The notes under the pieces are model-generated. The model saw nothing but the letters and a program-made list of their open reading frames with translations, ran no database searches and was not told the origin of the DNA. A DNA stretch of 64,000 bases from Massospora cicadina (lineage: Eukaryota > Entomophthoromycota > Entomophthoromycetes > Entomophthorales > Entomophthoraceae). Each line of letters opens with the position of its first letter. The stretch's first letter is position 1. The stretch covers positions 62,001-126,000 of the forward strand of contig JAKSZP010000208.1 of the NCBI GenBank assembly GCA_022478985.1, written 5' to 3'. Positions 33,954-47,100 of the stretch are shown here, piece after piece. A program made the translations under genes and the position numbers.

Positions 33954-36900
33954 ATGTTGAATATCGCCAGACTCAAGGCCTCGCCATCCTGGGCTAGGAA
34001 ACTGAGTTTTTTACAAAAAAATCTACCTGTGGACATCCTGGCCATTCAGGAGTCACACTGTCTGCAAGGTTCCGAGGACACTTGGAAAACCATGCTCCTC
34101 CCTTCCCTATCCTTTTGGTCTGAGCACTGTGGGCTTGTTCATAAAAACAATTTTTTTAAATTTTTATCACTGAATCCTTCCTTGATGGTTGAGTCCTTGA
34201 TGTCACATTTTTGTGGGCTGACATGGCGCACACTATCATCAACATTTATGCCCCGACCTGTTCATGAGAGTGTTAGGGATTTTTCTCATCAGTCAAATCC
34301 CTTCCGTTACCCCCTGACCCTTTCATAGTTGGTGACATGAACTGTTGGTTAAACACATCCACAGACCGTTGGCCTTCCTCATCCCACGCCCCCAGGGTCA
34401 TTTAGACCTTCGCATTCTAAAGGCCACCCTTGGGTTGTTAGACGTGCTGCCACAGCAAGCTCCGCTGCTCAAAAACATGACGCGCCCCCACATCCACAAC
34501 AGGCAATGAAGGTCCATGTCCTGCATCGACCTTATCCTCAAACTGGTGAAATTTTGATCCCATATTTCCAATTCCACACATCAAAAATCAATTTCTCCGA
34601 CCACTGGCTGGTCTTGATAACCTACCACTTACCCGTCACAGTGGCTAGGGCTCCACATTGTTGCAAACTCCGCCCACCTGAACTCGCATCGCCAGTATTT
34701 TCCACACGGGTGAAATCAGCGACTTTGGCAAAAGAGTTTATTACACCGTTTTGTGTGGACCCAATTTCCACATGGCCAGTCTTCAAAGCAGATACCATCT
34801 GCCACGCTCGCCATCTCTCCTCCAGACACTCATGAGCTACATCAGCCGTCATCTTGCACGCTCTGGAAGAGTTGGCACACCTGGAGTCCAACATCCCAGA
34901 CATGGGCTACAGCCCTGCTTGGGGCTGGAAGTGGGCAGAAGCAGCCGCCCACCTCAACGCGCTTGAAAGGCAACACCAACATTGGTTTGTGTTCAGTACA
35001 GGGCTAAACACATTACAGAGGGTGGCACATGCTTTGCTTATTTTTTTAAAAAATTCTTTGCACCACACCAGAGTGTGGCCTGCACACAGGTGCAGAGGTC
35101 AGACAATTCTGTCGTGGATACACCAGCCAAGATGGCAATTGAAATACAAAAGTATTACTCTGAGTTTTACCAATCTGAGCCAATTCAGTCAGCCAAAATG
35201 GCGAAATTTCTCGATAACGCTCACATCTGCACCGTTTCCTGGGCCTAAAGCTAGCAGATTTGATTACTCCAGCTGAACTCTGGTCCACTGTCCGCAGTGC
35301 GCCAAAACAGAAATGCCTAGGCCCTGATGGCATTCTGTATGAGTTCTATAAGAAGTACTTCATATTTATATCCTCACTGTTGCTTGCCTCCCCTTGACCA
35401 GAGCCTTCTGGATACACGCCTTCTACCAGGAGGGCAAGAGGCCTTCACCATCACACTCTTCAAGAAAGGGGATAAGCTAGACCTAGCCAACTGGTGCCCC
35501 ATTTCTCTAACTAACACGGATACAAAAATTTTAACTAAAATCATGGCTAACCGTCTAGGGATTATAGCCTCTGCCACCATCTCCCCAGAACAATTTAGTT
35601 TCATACCCAGAAGGTCGATTTGGGACAATGTGCACTCTGTGACTAACGCAAGCCAGTCCACAGCCTCTGGGGCACTTGTATTTTTAGACCAACAGAAGTC
35701 ATATGATAGAGTAAACTGGGAATACCTCAGGGCCTGCCTCCACCACTTCTGCTTACCCCCTCGCTTCATAAACTGGGTGATGATGCTTATGGAATCTGCA
35801 ACAATGGCAGTGCGTGGCCCTGGCTTCCTCACGGAAGTAGTCCGCCCTCAAAGGGGCCTACGCCAAGGGGACCCCCTTATTTCACTCTTATACAACTTCA
35901 GCCTTGACCCACTACTTCAAAATGTGAATGACCGCCTCACTGGGGTCCATGCACCAGGCCAAGCCCCAGTCAAGATGATGGCGTTTGCAGATGATTGTGC
36001 TTTGGGGTGTCCAATAATCAAGATGCATGCGCGCTTGAAGCTCTCATCTAGGAGTACTCCCAGGTAAGTAATGCTGCACTGAACGCCTCCAAAACCAAAA
36101 TCATCCTCCTTGGTTGGTATCAAACAAGCTGGGCCCCAGCGACTAGTGCCCAGCCCAGCACATCTACTCGCATACGTGCTCGCCTTCACTGCTCACCCCA
36201 CACCGACCCACTTGTGCTCCCCTTCACGCCACGCCCTACCATAGGGCCTGTCCGCCATCTGGGCGTGTGGATGGAGGCAGGCGGGTATGCCTCAGCTTTA
36301 ATGGAAATTCATATTATAGACAACGTGACAAAGCGCATCGCCTCCCTCAGAACCCACCCTACTTCCCTTACTGGCAGGGTTGTTTTAGCCAATTTTATGC
36401 TCCTCTCTAAAGTCTGGTTTGGAGCCCATGCCATTGTTTTCTCCCGGGTTTTTTCAGATCTATGAATGCCCTTCTACAAGGGTGGCTCTGGTCAGGCCAC
36501 CCACTGCCAGTGCGGCTTGAGGTCATGTTTGGCCCTCATAGTTATGGTGGCATGGGCCTGCTCAACCTTAAAGCCCATGCTGCCAAGATCCTAGGCACCT
36601 GGATTGCGGCCTTCACCACCCCTATGCTCCCCTCCCAACACTGGTCCCGCGCGGCCCACTCCAACTTCTCCTGCGCCCTGGGCCTTACCAATCCGTCGAA
36701 CCCTCACTCCTTGATGAATTATCTGGCTTCCCACCCTTCGGCCACAGGTCCTCACGGTACCAAACCACACTTCAAATTAATCCTCCTCTCCATGCGGAGC
36801 GCTGAGTGGAGAATCCATATTTGTGGACACACAGCCCAGAGAGGCCGCCCCTCTCCTTGGTTCACACAGGAGGTACAGGGGCTACCCATTCAAGATGGCT

Positions 36901-37550
36901 TGATCCCCACACGGCCCCATGTATTATCCAGGGTGGACTACCTGGACATGATGGACATCTCTTATTCCCTTGAGACCCAGAAGACTATTTGGAAATATGC
37001 ACACCACCCTCTGTTGCAGCCTCATATCTGTTCCCATGTATGGCACTGCCTGAGGCGGGTGTACCATACAGCTGAGCGCTCTAACGCTTTACACTCATCC
37101 TGCGTTGTGTGTGGCCAGTATGGAACGCTGTTACACCGCCTGGAGAAGTGCCCTACCTATAAAGCAATATGGCGTGAGGTGCAACGTCTGCTTTTCCAGG
37201 ATCAGACACATCCCTTCAGTTTGTCTAGGGATATGTTTGCTTTATCTATGGTCTCCCCTATCCCACCCTCCTCCATGCTCTGGTGGTCGCAATCGCCATG
37301 TGGACTATCCACATGATTTGTATTGGATGCTATCACAGGCTCCATCTCCACCCTCCCAGAAGCTGTCCACAGATTCTGGTCCCATTTGGTGGACCACTTT
37401 CAAGTGTGGATGTTTGGGTACCTTCCATTGCGCCGCCATCAGCTGGTCTCCTCCTGGTTCCCAGTTTGGTTCATCAACTCGGACCCTTTCCTCCACACAT
37501 GTTCAATTGCAGTTACAGCCCCTTTATACGTTCCCTTCACCTCCCCATAG
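33954..37550 (+). pseudogene. LINE copy 1 ORF2: endonuclease, reverse transcriptase, zinc finger
   Basis: Chosen start ATG 33954 (MLNIARLKASPSWARKL), conserved in copy 2 at 42274. The APE-type endonuclease carries LAIQESHC (34040), GDMNCW (about 34330) and FSDHWL (about 34600). RT spans 35290-36300: FKKGDKLDLANW.PISL, SPEQFSFIPRRSIWD, LVFLDQQKSYDRVNWEYL, GLRQGDPL and the catalytic MMAFADDCALG near 35980. The thumb and a 284-codon frame (36462-37316) follow, with a zinc finger CVVCGQYGTLLHRLEKCPTYKAIW near 37105-37170. Stop at 37548. Normally this protein nicks target DNA and copies the RNA at the nick. At least five frame breaks make it non-functional. The RQGDPL and FADD motifs are intact. 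Confidence 0.88.
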
Positions 37551-37690
37551 TGGCGTTCCCGCTGGCAACAAGAGAGAGCATCGCTTCTCTGGGGTTCCTT
37601 TCCTGTTACTAAGTTTCGTTTTCTCTCATATTTACATTTGGAAGTGTCTGTCCCCTGGCCAGCCTTCCCTGTAATAAATTTAAAATATAA

Positions 37691-38550
37691 TAGTCAATTA
37701 GGTTTTATTACCAATCAACACAGGGATTATTTTAAGTTGTGAACCATTGACAATGCTTCTAGGACAACTCTTGGTTTAATTTTTTTGGTGAGGCAACCTG
37801 CTGTTGATAGGTAAAGGTACCATTACCTAAGCAGATTGCTAGACATATAAGGTAATCCGCTGAGATTTATTGGAACTGTGGGGACACTTTTGCTAATTAA
37901 TCCTATGAGGTTTTTACCCCAGTCTGAGGTAAAACTGACTAGGTGAATGAGGAAGGTCCTCATGGGCGTGACCTCAGAGGGCTTAATTGGTGGCAACAGC
38001 TGCCATTTCCCTAATGGGGCGTCAACAGGGGTTGAACGCCAATTACTCTATATAAACCCCACGATTTCCAACAAATAAAGCAGTAACAAAAATAGAAAAC
38101 TTATAGTTTTACAATTTATTTTTTACTAGCATCCAAATGCCCAAGATTTGCTATGTTTATAGCTTACCAGATGATTTAAATCACTATGTTAGATTTTTAG
38201 ATAACCACCAACCACTTGGCCAAACCCATTAACTTATTAATTTAACTGAACTTCACCAACCACTCAGCCAAAACCAATTACCATATTAAATCAACAAAAA
38301 CCACTAACCACTCAGTCATAGTTAAATTTCAACTGAAACTATTAATTCAACCAAATAATAGTGTACCCTGGCATTTCTCATAATAAATGAACAAAAGATA
38401 CAAAATGATTACTTTAGATTTTATATCATGATGATAGAACGTTTTACCCAACATTGTTTTTGGGTATAATTCAACAAATAATATTATTTATATTAATTCA
38501 TATAAATTAGTAGATGGCTATGGATAAGTGTAAGTATAATTAAACCTATT
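37691..38550. repeat. Spacer with a degenerate 45-50 bp repeat
   Basis: AT-rich spacer between two inverted LINEs. At about 38203-38370 a motif of the form ACCAACCACT(TGG/CAG)CCAAAACC followed by an A/T-rich stretch recurs three times at 45-50 bp spacing. The same motif recurs on the far side of LINE copy 2 (43826-44040), so copy 2 landed inside this array. No gene. Confidence 0.55.
38530..38550. repeat. Target-site duplication of LINE copy 2, left copy
   Basis: 21 bp (GTAAGTA..TAAACCTATT) that reappear as 22 bp at 43806-43827 with one inserted G. This fixes both ends of LINE copy 2. Confidence 0.8.
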
Positions 38551-38755
38551 TAAATTTAAATTTATTGTGGGGAAGGCCGACCATGGGACAGACACTTCCG
38601 AATATGACTCAGATGAGACAAAACTTAGTACCAGGGGAGGCACCCCAGAGAAGCGATGCTATCTCTTGTTGCCAGCGGGAACGCCACTTATGGGGAGGGG
38701 AGGGAACGTGTGAAGGGGCTGTAGCCACTATTGAGCACGTGTGGAGGAAGGGGTT

Positions 38756-41700
38756 TTATTTGATGAACCAGAATGGGAACCAGGAGGAGACCAGCTGTCG
38801 GCGACGCGGTGGGAGATATCCAAACATCCACGCTTGAAAGTGGTCCACCAAATGAGACCAGAATCTGTGGACAGCTTCAGGGAGGGTGGGGATGGAGCCA
38901 GCGATGGCATCCAAGACAATCGTGTGGATAGTCCACATGGCGATTGCAACCACCAGAGCATGGAGGGAGGGTGGGAGGGGGGAGGCCATTGATGAAGCAA
39001 ACATATCTCTTGACAGACTGAAGGGATGCGTTTGATCCTGGCCTAGCAGACGTTGGACTTCGCGCCATATCACTTTAGAGGTGGGGCACTTCTCCAGGCG
39101 GTGGAACAGCGTTCCATACTGGCCACACACGACACAGGATGAGTGTAAAGCGTTAGAGCGCTCAGCTGTACAATACACCCGCCTCAGGCAGCGCCGCACA
39201 TGGGAGAGGACTTGAGGCTGCAACAGAGGATGGTGTGCGTATTTCCAGATAGTCTTTTGGGTTTCAATGGAATAAGGGATGTCCATCATGTCCAGGTATT
39301 CCACCCTGGATAGGACTTGGGGTCGAATGGGGATCACGCCATCATGGATGGGTAGCCCCTGTACCTCTTGTGTAAACTGAGGAGAGGGGCAGCCTCTTCG
39401 GGTTGTATGTCCACTAATACGAATTTTCCACTCTGTGCTTCGCATGGAGAGTAGGATTCGTTTGTAGTGGGTTTTTGTCCCGTGAGGACCTGTGGCCGGT
39501 GTGTGTGATGCGAGGTATTTCATCAGGGAGTGGGGGTTTGATGGATTGTTAAGGCCCAAGGCTCGGGAGAAGTTGGAGCGGGCCGCGCGGGACCAGTGTT
39601 GGGATGGGAGTGTAGGAGCAGTGACGGCCACGATCCAGGTGCCCAGGATCTTGGCGGCATGGGCTTTGAAGTCAAGCAGGCCCATGCCACCATGATGATG
39701 AGGGCCAAACATGACCTCTAGCCGTACTGGTGGAGGGTGGCCTGACCAAAGCCATCCTTGCAGCAAAGCATACGGGGATTTGAAGAAGCTTGGGGAGAAG
39801 GGGATGGCATTGGCTCCGAACCAGACTTTGGATAGGAGCATAGAGTTGGCGAGAACAACCCTGCCAGTGAGGGTAGTAGGGTGGGCTCTGAGAGAGGCTA
39901 TTTGCTTCGTCACGTTGTCCAGTATACAGCCCTCCATTACTGCTGACGCGTATCCACCTGCCTCCATCCACACGCCCAGATGACGTACTGGTCCTATGGT
40001 AGGACGTGGCACAAAGGGGAGCACCAGTGGAGCGGTGTGTGTTGAGTTAGTAAGGCGTGGACGTGGGCGAGCAGATGGGCCGGGTTGGGAACTACTTGCT
40101 GGGGCCCAGCAGTTCTGAAACCGACCAAGGAGGATGATTTCGGTTTTGGAGGAGTTCAGTGCCGCGTTGCTTACCCGGGAATATTCCTGGATGAGGGCTT
40201 CAAGCGTACGTGCATCTTTGTTATTAGACACCCCCACTACGCAATCATCTGCAAATGCCAACATCTTGACTGGGGTTTGGCCTGGCACATGGACCCCAGT
40301 GAGGTAAGCATTCACATTTCACAGTAGTGGGTCAAGGCTGAAGATGTATAAGAGTGGGCTGAGGGGTCCCCTTGTCGCAGGCCCCTTTGGGGGCGGACTA
40401 CTTCCGTTAGGAAGCCTGGGCCATGCACTGCCATTGTTGCAGATTCCGTGAGCAGCATCACCCAGTTAATGAAGCGGGGGGTAGGCGGAATTGATGGAGG
40501 CAGGCCCTAAGGTATTCCCAGTCTACTCTATCATAGGCCTTTTGTTGGTCCAAGAATACAAGTGCCCCAGAGGCTGTGGACTGACACACATTAGCCACTG
40601 AGTGCACGTCATCCCAAATCAACCTTCTGGGGATGAAACCGAATTGTTCTGGGGAGATGGTGGCAGATGCTACAGTCCCTAAATGGTTAGCCATGATTTT
40701 GGTGTCTTTGTTTGTTAGAGAAATGGGGCGCCAGTTGGCTAAGTCAAGCCTATCCCCTTTCTTGAAGAGTGTGACAGTAAAGGCCTCATGTCCTCCTCGT
40801 AGGAGGCGCATTTCCAACAGGCTTTGGTTGAGTGAGGCTAGCAGCAATGGGGATATATATTTAAAATTTTTTGTGGAACTCATATGGAATGCCATCTGGG
40901 CCTGGGCATTTTCAGTTTGGCACACCGCGAATGGCTGTCCATAATTCATTCGGAGTAATTAAATTCATTATTTCCGGGTATCAAAAAATGGTGCGGATAT
41001 GAGCTTGGTCAAGAAATTCCACCATTTCAGCCGGCTGAATTGGTTCAGCTCAGTATAACTTGGATAATATCTTTGCGTTTCGATTGCCACTTCAGCCAGT
41101 GTGTCCACAATGGAATCATCCGATCTTCGCACCTGTGTGCAGGCCACACTCTGGCATGGTGCGAAACTTTTTTTGAAGAAGTATGCAGTGCACTTGTCGC
41201 CTTTAGTGATGCGTGTGGCCCTGTATTGGACACAAACCCGATGTTTGTGTTGTCTTTTGAGTGCATTGAGGTGGGCGGCTGCCTCCGCCCACTTCCAGCC
41301 CCATGCAGGGCTATATCCTGTGGCTGGAATGTTGGACTCCAAGTGGGCCAATTCCGCCAGCGCGCGCGATATAACCGCCAATGTGGCTCATGAGCATCTG
41401 GAGGAGAGATGGCGATAGTGGTGGATGGTATCTTCTTTGAAAGTTGCCCATGTGGAAATGGGGTCCGCGCAAAATGGTGCAACAAACAATTCCACCAAAG
41501 TTGCCTCTTCCACCCACGTGGAAAATCCTGGCGACGCGAGCTCGGGGGGGCGGATTTTGCATCAATGTGGGGCCTTTACAACTGTGACGGGTAAGTGGTA
41601 TGTTATTGAGACCAGTCAATGATCGGAGAATTCTATTTTTGTTGTTTTGAAGTGGGAGATGTGGGGTTGGAATTTCGCCGGCACTAGAATAAGGTAAATG

Positions 41701-42274
41701 CGGGTCATGGACCTTAATTGGCTGTTATGGACGTGGGGACGCGTCATGTTTTTGAGCAGTGGGGCATGTCGCAGCAGCGCATCCCTTAACCCAAGGGTGG
41801 CTTTTAGAACGCGTAGTTCTACGTGACCCTGTGGGGCGTGGGGTGAGGGTGGCCACCGGTCTGTTGGTGAGGTTAGCCAACAGTTCATGTCACCAACTAG
41901 GAAGGAATTGGGGGGTAGCAGAAGGGATTTGACCGATGAGAAAAATTCCCAATGCTCATGTGCACCGTTTGGGGCGTAAATGTTGATGATTGTGTGTGCA
42001 ACATCGGCCCATGAGAAGGTGACAATGAGCACTCGGCCATTTAGGAATGTTTCTGAAGATGTAAATTTGAAAAAATTGTTTTTCTGAATTAGCACCCCAC
42101 AGTGCTTTGACCAAAAGGATAGGGATGGTAGGAGCATTGTTTTCCAAGCTTCCTCGGAACCTCGTGGACAGTGGGACTCCTGGATGGCCAGGATATCCGC
42201 AGGTAAATTGTTTTGTAAAAAACTCAGTTTCCTAGCCTGGGAAGGGAGGCCTTGAGTCTGGCGATATTCAGCAT
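38756..42274 (-). pseudogene. LINE copy 2 ORF2: endonuclease, reverse transcriptase, zinc finger
   Basis: Starts at ATG 42274. Endonuclease frame 41616-42356 has ADILAIQESHC, IINIYAPNGAHEHW, LVGDMNCW and a final EFSDH, the catalytic set of APE-type endonucleases. RT: LFKKGDRLDLANWRPISL, FGFIPRRLIWDDVHSV, LVFLDQQKAYDRVDW (40458-40949), GP.G.RQGDPL near 40370 (split), and MLAFADDCVVGV (about 40265). The thumb and C-terminal region are one open frame to 38756, with the zinc finger CVVCGQYGTLFHRLEKCPTSKVIW near 39110. Breaks lie between endonuclease and RT and within RT near 40320-40460. The final stop comes 16 residues earlier than in copy 1. Confidence 0.9.
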
Positions 42275-42299
42275 CCCTAGAGTGAAGGTTTCCCCCATT

Positions 42300-43714
42300 G
42301 CACCTTAGGTGCAGGGGATGGGCCCCTGGGCCCACCAGCCTCTTCCAAGTCCCCACAGGCTTTCACAGCAGCATGGGTATTAGCAGCAACGCTATTGGGG
42401 TTTTTGTTAATTTTTGCAGAAAGAGTCGCATTGGCTTTGGCCTTCACTTTTTGTTTTTCTGACGTCGGACAAATTTTTTGCGGTGCGGATAAGTTCAGTG
42501 CACCGTTGAGTGGGGCAAAAAAAATTTTTTGGTTGGGATAGGTCCCAAGTCAGTTTTGACTGGGGCTTGGATGCAACGATTGGGTGAGATCAAATCTCCC
42601 ATTGGATCCTCGGATTGAGTGGCCCATTTAGCATGGGCCTCCCAATCTGATTGGGTGATGGATTCCTGAGTTGCTTCTGCTGTGAAGGTCTCCATGTCCT
42701 CCTGGCGTTGTGAGTGTGGGATGGTGGTGTTGGCCTTGGCCGTTTCCTTGGCTGCGGCCCTATGGGCCTGCTTGGCCTTCTTCTGCTCCTGCGGGGAGAT
42801 GGGCTTTACCAATAGGTAACAGCCTTGTGCTCCCCATGGGAAAGCCTCCTTGGTGCTTGCAGTTGGTTTGTAGTGCACCTCTCCGCTGGTCATGGCCGCC
42901 GAGGGGTGCTCTTGAATTTGACGTCCTCTTTGATAGGGCATGCGTGTGCCTTATGGCCAAACGCGTCACAGTGGGTGCAAATGGGGGGCGCGCCGTCCAC
43001 GGTTACCCAGAATGGGTGGGTGGTATGCCCTGTGATGTCAATAAAGGTGGAGTGCGGGATCTGGGTAGGTCTTTCACAATCTCCTCAGTTGGGGTCAGAA
43101 CTGCAATGGCTTTGCCGGTGCACAGGTGTGGTATCATCATGAAACGTTGCATTTTGAAAGATTATATTTCGCTGTTTATGGCGAGACCATCTTTCAGGTG
43201 TTGCTCCAAAATTTCACATTTTACCATAGTAGGCAAAAGTCAAATGTGAGGAAAATTTGGTTTGATTTTGTCCATCTGGTGCATTTGGTTTTGACGACCC
43301 ATTGCCCTTCGGGGAGGTTGACCACTATGCGCACCGCTGCAGCCTTGTCTGCTGCTATTTTGCTTTTGAAACCTAGGTCCAGCCAATCATGTGACATGGA
43401 GTGAGGTGGAATGTACACCGCGGTCAGGAAAATTTTGTGTACATCTTCACAAAATTTTTCCCATAAGGCCATTTTTTGGATGTCCAGATACACACAGACT
43501 CCGAATTCCACCAATGAAAGTGGCTGGGAATGTGGCGTGTTGATGTACTGGTTGCATCATGCTTGCCACGCAAGTATCTCGGGGAAATTGTGACCGCCAG
43601 TTTTTTTAGATTTTTTTCTATTCCTCCAGATTCTCTGGGGCGTTTCCGAACGTTAGAGGCCGCGGGCCTTCCGCCTGCTCCTCTTGCCTTGCTTGCCCAA
43701 CTGCTCCCAGACAT
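42300..43714 (-). pseudogene. LINE copy 2 ORF1: gag-like protein with zinc knuckle
   Basis: Starts at ATG 43714 (MSGSSWASKARGAGGRPAAS), the counterpart of 32514. Conserved middle region: VEFGVCVYLDIQKMALWEKF and HDWLDLGFKSKIAADKAAA (43221-43514). The knuckle region (about 42940-42980) has CTHC..FGHKAHACP split by a frameshift. The 148-codon end (42495-42941) holds KKAKQAHRAAAKETAKA. Three frames are needed to read it. Confidence 0.78.
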
Positions 43715-43805
43715 GGGCGCAGACTAATCTCCTCTATGAGATTATCAAACTAGATTTAGTCTTGAATTGAATAGGTTGCAAAAGTGTTTGCAACGAGAAA
43801 GAAAA

Positions 43806-44120
43806 GTAAGTAGTAATTAAACCTATTAAATCAGCTAGAAACTACTAGTTATTCACCCAAAACAAATTAAACCTATTAATCAACCTATAACCACAAACCT
43901 TCAACAAAATAATTTTAAATCTTATTAATTAATCGCTCACTACTTACTGAATTGATTAACTTGGTAATTAGCCAGATGACCGCCAACCACTTGGCAAAAC
44001 CATCTAAATTATCAAATCAACTAAATATTAAACTGCTCAGCCATAGCAATATAGTGATTTCCATTAAAAAATATATTATTTTCACTTCTTACATATAAAA
44101 CTTTTATTTGATTATGAATA
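43806..44120. repeat. Degenerate repeat array, right part
   Basis: AT-rich. It begins with the second copy of the LINE 2 target-site duplication (43806-43827), then holds several diverged units with CCAACCACTTGGCAAAACC (near 43980-44000) and CTATTAAATCA motifs, matching 38203-38370. No gene. Confidence 0.5.
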
Positions 44121-44129
44121 TTATACACT

Positions 44130-47100
44130 GTCTACAAGGGGAAGAAGAATCCTGGTCAACCAGGGTCGTACCATCACAATCAGTATGGACATCTCACTGT
44201 GGGGTGATCGTCCAAAACAACAAAAAATTTAAAATTACAAATTCATCATCACACTTGCACAGCTGAGTCCTGGTAGCAACAATCACATGCCAAGAGGAAA
44301 TAATTTCAATAGCATGTGTCTATGCACCGTGCACTGCATCTGAGAGAAAACAATTTTTTGGAAACATTTCTACTCTCACCCTCCCACCAGATACCATTAT
44401 GTTAGGCGATTTCAACTGCTGGGATAACCCCAATACAGATTGATGGCCTAATCCCAGGGGATACCCACCTGGACACATTGAATATTGCACAACGAAGGCA
44501 TCTCTTGGCTTACAGGATGCTCTTCCCCCCAAATCACCAATCCTTCTCCATATGACAAGACCCAACATATGCAAGGGAGTGCTCATATCAATGAGTCGCA
44601 TTGACCACATCCTCATCCTGCAATTCCACCGCTCAAGAATCTCCAAATTTATAACAAAAAAGAATAATTTTTCTGACCACCGATTAGTTATGGTCCAGTT
44701 AGTGCCAACCCAATCCCACACACAGGTGTCACCTTGGAGAAAACTTCACCCAGAAAATATAAAACATCCTGAGATATCTGACTGGGTTGAAAACAAGGCT
44801 ACAAACCCAGAATTCACAGCCCCATTCACTTTGGATCCCATCAGAACATGGGAAAATTTCAAAAAGGATTTAATCAACAAAACCCAACATATTGCATCAT
44901 GCAAGTACACCGCGGACATAGCCACAATCAAGTGTACCTCGGCAGAACTAGACCACATGGAAATAAATACTCTGAGATCTGGCTATAACCCTAACTGGGG
45001 ACGCAAATGGGAAGAAATTTCTGCCTGACTTAACAATCTCATCTTTGAACACCAACATAGAATCAAAGTATCAAACAAAGGTAAGTTCATAACGGAAGGC
45101 GAAACCTGTTTAACATACTTTTTCCACCAATTCCACTCCTGTGAAAACCAGCCCATGTGCACACAGGTCCGCAAGACCAACAGCACTGTGGCAACTGACC
45201 CTGAGGAGGCCAAGAAATAAGTACACCATTATTACACCAAATTATATCACGAAACGCCAACAGATTCACAAAAAATTAAAGAATTTATTCAAACAGCCGA
45301 GATACAAAGTACACCACCAAATTACAATATACTATCCCTTATTACACGGGAGGAGCTTTGGGAGACAATTTGCGGTGCACCACGTAGGAAATGCCCAGGG
45401 CCTGATGGGATACCCTACGAATTTTACAAAAAATATTTTCAACAAATCGCCCCCCTCCTATTGGCGTCTATGAACCAGAGCTTGTTGGAAACACGCCTAT
45501 TACCAGGAGGTCATGAATCCTACGTTATAACCTTATATAAAAAGGGTGACAAGTTGGACCTGGCCAACTGGCGCCCAATTGCACATTCTAACAATGACAC
45601 AAAAAGTCTAACAAAAATTTTAGCAGCCAGAATAGGTGCAATTGCTTCTGACGTCCTATCACCTAACCAGTTTGGGTTTATACCAGGGCGTTCAATCTGG
45701 AACAACATTCACCCTGTTGCAAATATTTGCCAATCCAAAGCAACTGGTACCCTGGTCTTTTTGGATCAGGAAAAGGCGTATGACCGTGTTAACTGGCCAT
45801 ACCTAAAAGAATGTTTACATGCCTTCAAACTCCCACCAAGATTCATAGAATGGGCGATGCATTTAACAGAATCTGCAACCATGGCTGTATGCGGCCCTGG
45901 TTCCTAACAAACAAGATTAAACCACACATAGGGCTCAAACAAGGGGATCCCCTCAGCCCACTGCTATACAATTTCAGCTTTGACCCACTCCTCCAATTAA
46001 CTGACTCACGTCTCATGGGGATAACTGCACAAGGACAACCAACAGTCAAGATACTGGCCTTTGCGGATGACTGCATAGCAGGTATACCAAACAATGAAAA
46101 TGCCCAATGGCTGTAACACACTCTAGAGGAATACTCCAAGGTGAGCAATGCATCTCTCAACAAAAGAAAGACAGAAATCATCCTCTTAGGAAAATACACA
46201 AACAATTGGGCCACAACATCAGAACCTCATACCAACACACAAAGAAAAAACCCAATTATTTTTACCCTTTGCAACACCTCCCACCACCACTCCTGTCCGA
46301 CACCTTGGAATCTGGATAGAATCAGGGGGATATGCTAATGAGACAATGGAAAGTAACCTGTTACAAAGGGTATCCAAACGTGTCGCCTCCCTCAAGGGAA
46401 GAACCCCAGGATTAACAGGACGAGTTACAGTTGCTAACTCGCTCATCCTCCCAATACTGTGGTACCAGGCTCACGCGATCGCCTTCTCACCTACCTTTAT
46501 AACCCTCAATCCGCGCGCTTATCCAGGGCTGGCTGTGGCCTGGCTCTCACCCTCCTATATGGATGGAAACACTATTTGGCCCACGCTCAAGCGGAGGCAT
46601 GGGACTAATAGATTTTGAAAGCCATTCCAATCACATCCTGGGTACATGGATAAAGGAAGTCCTTGCTCCAGACCTCCCACAACAACATTGTTCCAGAGCA
46701 GCAAGGACTAACTTTGCACAGGCGCTCAAATTAACAATCCACATAGTCCACCCAGAGTACTTTCATACCTTGTTAAGCACCCTACTGCAACGGGACCGCA
46801 TGGAACTTCCCCTCATTTCAAACATATCCTCCAAACTATCTGCCGTATGGGATGGACCATAGAGAACATGGGTACTATACAGGGAAGGGGACGACCCAGC
46901 CCCCAATTCAAATTAAGAAACCCAGAAAACCACCCCCAGAAAGATATGCTCGCAACAACCCCAAACATAGCTAGAATAAAATACCTAGATATGTTGGACA
47001 TTCCTTATGATTTAACCACACAGAAGGCAATGTGGAAAATGACTCACCACCCACTCCTACAGCCGAGGATAAGAGCAAACGCTTGTCGCTGTCTGAGAAG

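Larger units (their letters stand above)
32422..37690 (+). mobile_element. LINE copy 1, near full length, plus strand
   Basis: A non-LTR retrotransposon of about 5.27 kb with ORF1 (CCHC) and ORF2 (APE endonuclease, RT, C-terminal zinc finger), ending in the tail GTGTCTGTCCCCTGGCC..CCTTCC then AATAAATTTAAAATATAA. The 5' end is set by alignment with copy 2: TTTTCTCTCTCGCTGC here, TTTTCTTTCTCGTTGC there. Possible duplications (ATAATA..ATTGACCTTAGG before, ATAATAGTCAATTAGG after) are too degraded to be sure. The domain set resembles Tad/I-type LINEs; clade assignment needs a tree. Confidence 0.88.
38551..43805 (-). mobile_element. LINE copy 2, full length, minus strand
   Basis: A 5,255-bp LINE of the same family as copy 1, in the opposite orientation, flanked by a 21/22-bp target-site duplication. 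The full-length 5' end is TTTTCTTTCTCGTTGC at 43805 and the 3' tail ends CAATAAATTTAAATTTA. It is the best preserved LINE in the window; its 519-codon frame at 38756-40315 is the longest open frame here. Confidence 0.9.

Noticed and set aside
33437..34045. 202-codon open frame on the minus strand
   Set aside because: It is antisense to LINE copy 1 ORF1/ORF2, whose sense frames carry clear domain motifs; no family resemblance on the minus strand.
38203..38370. Short regularly spaced repeats resembling a CRISPR array
   Set aside because: Units are degenerate and adjacent without unique spacers, and the setting is eukaryotic.
41040..41418. Overlapping plus frames of 105-117 codons
   Set aside because: They are antisense to the region between endonuclease and RT of LINE copy 2 ORF2.
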